Shown piece by piece: positions 60,485 to 64,000 of a stretch of 64,000 nucleotides of DNA. A model generated the notes under the pieces. That model made no database searches, had not been told where the DNA came from, and worked only from the letters and a program-made list of their open reading frames with translations. The first letter of the stretch is position 1. Each line of letters starts with the position of its first letter. The position numbers and the translations under genes were made by a program. Source of the DNA: Lysinibacillus sp. KCTC 33748 (lineage in GTDB: Bacteria > Bacillota > Bacilli > Bacillales_A > Planococcaceae); contig NZ_MWSJ01000006.1 in the NCBI RefSeq assembly GCF_002237755.1, forward strand, positions 62,001 to 126,000, given 5' to 3'.

Positions 60485-61384
60485 TTGGAATTGAGAAAGT
60501 CGTGAAAAGAAATTGGTAACGAAGTCTAAAAATATTTTTTCTGATGGAGCAATTTCGCGGTTTACAGGTGAAATAATACCGACTGTTCTTGGAATTGTAG
60601 GTGATTTAATCGGTACCTTTACTGTGAAGCGAGCAGCTGAATCATATAGGGAGCTTTCTGGTAATAAGCTAACCCCGATGCCCGCAGCGACAAGACCTTT
60701 TAGTGCATCTAAGTCTTCACCCTCAGAGATGACTTTTGGCAAGAAGCCGGCAGCGCGACAGGCATCCATAGCTACTTTATGTAAAATATAGCCATCTGGG
60801 AATAACACAAATAAATCATTACGTAAATCAGCAAGTTGAATACTTTCTTTTTTGGCTAATGGATGTTTTGCTGGCAGTAATGCAGCGATATTTTCAGTAA
60901 ATAATATGGTTGAACGAATTGTTTCGTCCTTCGGTGGAAGTGGACCTAAAAAAGCTAAATTTAACTCGCGGTTTTTGACTGCATCGATTAAAAAACGATA
61001 AGAACCTTGACGGAGTTGGAATTGCAAATCTGGATATTCACGCGTAAAGGCAGAAATAACAGTTGGCAATACATAGCTAGCTAAGCTTGTTGGAAAGCCG
61101 ATTTTTATTGTACCTTTAGCAGGGTTTAAATATTCTTCAACTTGCTTTGCGGCAAAATCGATGGCTTTTAAAGCAGTAATGGTGTGCTCGAGAAATGTTT
61201 TTCCAATCGGTGTTAATTTAACATTGCGTCCTACACGTTCAAAAAGTGGTGTGCCTAATTCATCTTCTAAATTAGCAATTTGTCGGCTTATTGCAGATTG
61301 AGCAACATGAAGATGTTCGGCAGCCTCTGATATGTGTTCGCGTTCTGCAACTTCAACAAAATATCGTAATTGACGTAACTCCAC
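60482..61384 (-). CDS. LysR-family transcriptional regulator
   Basis: 300 residues: winged HTH ELRQLRYFVEVAEREHISEAAEHLHVAQSAISRQIANLEDELGTPLFER, then a substrate-binding domain (IKIGFPTSLASYVLP, LNLAFLGPLPP, GLVAAGIGVSLLPES). It resembles GltC/CynR-type regulators. GTG 61384 starts the conserved part with AGAGGTGA upstream; a longer in-frame start lacks support. Its target and ligand cannot be told: no divergent gene is close, because repeat B8 occupies the gap. Confidence 0.88.
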   Translation of the reverse strand: MELRQLRYFVEVAEREHISEAAEHLHVAQSAISRQIANLEDELGTPLFERVGRNVKLTPIGKTFLEHTITALKAIDFAAKQVEEYLNPAKGTIKIGFPTSLASYVLPTVISAFTREYPDLQFQLRQGSYRFLIDAVKNRELNLAFLGPLPPKDETIRSTILFTENIAALLPAKHPLAKKESIQLADLRNDLFVLFPDGYILHKVAMDACRAAGFLPKVISEGEDLDALKGLVAAGIGVSLLPESSLYDSAARFTVKVPIKSPTIPRTVGIISPVNREIAPSEKIFLDFVTNFFSRLSQFQ

Positions 61385-61494
61385 TAGATATTCACCTCTA
61401 TTAATCGAAAAATACGATTGATTATTCTTCAATTATATACTATTAAGATGAAAATAACTGAAAATAAACAAATGTTAACCGGTGCGAATTAAAT

Positions 61495-61697
61495 GACGGG
61501 ATATCTCAGTAGCTTCATTGAAGCGCGGAGAGGAACGAATGCTAAATGCGTCACGCCCTGTAATAAAGCCTTCGTGACCAACACCTGCCACTGTCGCGAA
61601 ATAACAACTACCGCTACTGCAACGTTAGCACTTCACTGCCGCGCAAATAAGATCCTGCTGCCCCGAAGTCCCCAGCCGGAACGGAAATCCCTCCACG
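61495..61697. repeat. family B dispersed repeat, B8 (degenerate) with a decayed unit
   Basis: The right end CCCAGCCGGAACGGAAATCCCTCCACG is recognisable; the left end is decayed. GAACGAATGCTAAATGCGTCACGCCCTGTAATAAAGCCTTCGTGACC (61533-61578) lines up with the unit in B5, but the inner stem has lost pairing. The remaining 61,700-62,102 gap is A+T-rich and holds the suf promoter region. Confidence 0.55.
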
Positions 61698-61912
61698 TTT
61701 TGATGGTAAACCTTTTTTACTAACTAGAACTCTATAAATTTCTTTCCCTTATTTGATTCTATTCTAATAAAAAAGGTTATAGTATTGGTACTGTTCTTTA
61801 TACATTTCTGTCACAAAACCGCTACAATTAGCGATTCCTAAGGGGTTTCCACTATGTAGCTAGATGAAATCCATTCTCAATTAGATTTATTTTATTGAAA
61901 ATAAGGGGAGTC

Positions 61913-61931
61913 GATTCTCATTGTCAATAAC
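61913..61931. promoter_or_regulatory. Fur-box-like site upstream of suf
   Basis: GATTCTCATTGTCAATAAC; its complement GTTATTGACAATGAGAATC resembles the classical Fur box (TGAnAATGAGAATCA). A weaker match, AGAGAACGATTTTCA, lies at 62020-62034. Both precede sufC. Confidence 0.45.
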
Positions 61932-62102
61932 GATAAGCGATATTTTGAAAATGCTTACAAACTCTTTGTTTTTAAGGATTGTTTCAAAGAAAAGTGAAAG
62001 TGATTGAAATGGTTTGCATAGAGAACGATTTTCAGTTAAGATTAGAATGATGATAATTAAGGGATGGTTCACCATTCACTGAACACACTATGGAGGTATT
62101 TT

Positions 62103-62882
62103 ATGTCAACTTTAGTTATTAAAGATCTTCACGTTGAAATCGACGGGAAAGAGATTTTAAAAGGCGTAAATCTTACGATCAATACAAATGAAATTCATGC
62201 AATCATGGGACCAAACGGAACTGGTAAATCTACACTAGCTTCTGCAATTATGGGTCACCCTAAATATGAAGTAACTTCTGGTACAGTTGAGCTTGATGGC
62301 GAGAATGTACTTGAAATGGAAGTGGACGAGCGTGCTCAAGCAGGTTTATTCCTAGCTATGCAATATCCTTCTGAAATCGCTGGTGTAACTAATGCTGATT
62401 TCTTACGTTCAGCTATCAATGCACGTCGTGAAGAGGGCGATGAAATTTCTCTAATGAAATTCATCCGTGAATTAGATAAAAACATGGAATTCCTTGAAAT
62501 GAATGAAGATATGGCACAACGTTATTTAAATGAAGGTTTCTCTGGCGGTGAGAAAAAACGTAACGAAATTCTTCAATTAATGATGATTAAACCAACTTTC
62601 GCAATTTTAGATGAAATTGACTCTGGTCTTGATATTGACGCGCTTAAAGTTGTTTCAAAAGGAATCAATGCAATGCGTGGAGAAGGCTTCGGCTGCTTAA
62701 TGATCACTCACTACCAACGTCTACTTAACTACATTACACCAGACCATGTACACGTAATGATGCAAGGCCGTGTTGTTAAATCAGGTGGCGAAGAGTTAGC
62801 ACAACGTTTAGAAGCGGAAGGCTATGACTGGATTAAAAAAGAATTAGGTATCGAAGAAGAAACAGAAGAACAAGAAGCATAA
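62103..62882 (+). CDS. sufC: Fe-S cluster assembly ATPase SufC
   Basis: 259 residues: Walker A MGPNGTGKST, Q-loop YPSEIAG, signature FSGGEKKRNE, Walker B FAILDEIDSGLD, and THYQRLL for the H-loop, all in the SufC forms. Works with SufB and SufD as the scaffold for Fe-S cluster building. ATG 62103 follows TATGGAGG. First gene of the suf operon. Confidence 0.96.
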   Translation: MSTLVIKDLHVEIDGKEILKGVNLTINTNEIHAIMGPNGTGKSTLASAIMGHPKYEVTSGTVELDGENVLEMEVDERAQAGLFLAMQYPSEIAGVTNADFLRSAINARREEGDEISLMKFIRELDKNMEFLEMNEDMAQRYLNEGFSGGEKKRNEILQLMMIKPTFAILDEIDSGLDIDALKVVSKGINAMRGEGFGCLMITHYQRLLNYITPDHVHVMMQGRVVKSGGEELAQRLEAEGYDWIKKELGIEEETEEQEA

Positions 62883-62901
62883 GAGGGAGGACGAACTAGC
62901 A

Positions 62902-64000
62902 TGAAAGTGGAACTTAACTTGCCTGTAACAGTACAGGACGTGCGCTCGTTCTCAGAAGCAAAGGGAGAACCGGCTTGGTTTACTGAGCTTCGCGCGGCAG
63001 CACTAGACAAAGCAACTGGTTTAGATATGCCAAAACCAGACAGAACAAATATTACAAAATGGGATTTCTTAAATTTCCCAACTCATACAGTCGACAGTGA
63101 AGGATTTGCTTCACTTGATGCTTTACCAGAAGAAGCAAAAAGCTTAATTGATCTTGAAGCACAAGAAAACCTTTATGTTCAACGCAATAATACACCAGCT
63201 TTCATTAAAACATCACAAGAATTAGCTGATAAAGGTGTTATTTTTACAGATATTTTAACGGCGGTTCGTGAACACGGTGACCTTGTTAAAAAGTACTTCA
63301 TGACAGAAGCTGTAAAAGTTGATGAGCATAAATTAACTGCGCTTCATGCGGCACTTGTTAACGGTGGTGTATTCGTATATGTACCGAAAAATGTAATTAT
63401 TGAACAGCCACTTCAAGTAATCTTCTTAAACGATAACGCAGAAGCTTCATTATATAACCACGTGTTAGTTGTAGCTGAAGCAAATTCAGCTGTAACATAT
63501 GTTGAAACATATATTTCAACAGTTGAAGAAGCAAAAGGTCAAGCAAATATTATTGCTGAAGTAGTAGTTCAAGACAACGCACAAGTTACTTACGGTGCGG
63601 TTGATGTACTTGCGAAAGGATATACTACTTATGTAAATCGTCGTGGACGCCTAGCTCGTGATGCGAAAGTAGATTGGGCTCTTGGCTTAATGAATGACTC
63701 AGATACTATTTCTGAAAACATTACACATCTAATCGGTGACGGTTCTAATGCTGATACAAAAACAGTCGTTGTTGGTCGCGGTGAACAAAAACTTAACTTC
63801 ACTACTGAAGTTCGTCACTGGGGTAAGAACTCAAATGGTCATATCTTAAAGCATGGTGTAATGAAAGAAGCGGCACAATCAATCTTTAACGGCATTGGCT
63901 ACATCGAAAAAGGTGCGACAAAAGCGGATGCACAACAAGAATCACGTGTGTTAATGCTTTCTGAAAAAGCTCGTGGCGATGCAAATCCAATTCTATTAAT
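62902..64000 (+). CDS. sufD: Fe-S cluster assembly protein SufD, cut off by window edge
   Basis: 366 residues visible of about 430. FSEAKGEPAWFTELRAAAL at the N-terminus and the beta-helix core VNRRGRLARDAKVDWALGLMNDSDTISENITHLIGDGSNADTKTVVVGRG are diagnostic of SufD in Firmicutes. Begins 19 bases after sufC with GAGGGAGGACGAACTAGC. Confidence 0.95.

Overview
The window is a chromosomal stretch of a low-GC, endospore-forming Firmicute. The evidence is a CwlJ spore-cortex hydrolase, a SpoIIP-type amidase domain, strong AGGAGG ribosome binding sites, frequent TTG/GTG starts, an S-layer (SLH) surface protein, and a block with the same gene content as the Bacillus subtilis yus/fad/met region. My inference is Lysinibacillus or a close relative; the species cannot be fixed from the sequence alone.

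Layout. 1-13,070 is accessory: a partial EamA transporter with a possible leader peptide, gene relics (SEC-C tail, DUF7309-like piece), small membrane proteins, cwlJ, a divergent vitamin B6 pair (ECF S component and kinase), a YvrJ protein, an odd solitary tRNA-Cys, a split sigma factor (SigO/RsoA-like) behind a LexA-type SOS box, and a collapsed prophage in which a repressor C-terminus is joined head-to-head to an endolysin lacking its N-terminus. 13,500-17,300 holds an SLH protein, a ZIP transporter and a KstD-like flavoprotein. 17,500-26,500 is a first exopolysaccharide locus (two CelD-like acyltransferases, priming sugar transferase, GT4, FemAB/GNAT protein, deacetylase). 26,900-32,200 holds a ureohydrolase, a 5'-3' exonuclease, an ECF sigma factor paired with a membrane SpoIIP-like protein, a C39-like protein and a thioredoxin. 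32,577-43,685 is the fadN-fadA-fadE operon behind a perfect FadR box, then yusI, gcvH, yusF, yusE and a SAM-riboswitch-controlled metN-metI-metQ operon. 44,074-60,283 is a second exopolysaccharide locus with c-di-GMP-type features: degenerate GGDEF plus pseudo-receiver, HEAT protein, GT2 synthase, large glycoside hydrolase, nucleotide-sugar dehydrogenase, tandem NodB lipoprotein, a second GT2 fused to a PilZ-like domain, a PgaB-like protein and a GH18-like lipoprotein. A LysR regulator and the start of the suf operon (sufC, sufD) end the window.

The most unusual signal is non-coding. Two families of GC-rich repeats are scattered between genes. Family A (19.2, 29.2, 40.8, 50.6 and, degraded, 52.7 kb) carries 0 to 3 copies of a compact structured unit: an outer stem, an A-rich internal loop, an inner stem capped by RTCC, and (in family A) a second hairpin capped by ATCNY between GACC and GGCC. 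The stem sequences differ between copies while pairing is kept. The first part of the same unit also occurs inside a family B repeat. Three of the five family A copies sit exactly between a stop codon and that gene's terminator, and one sits between the SAM riboswitch terminator and metN. This looks like a modular mobile structured RNA/DNA element that I do not recognise.
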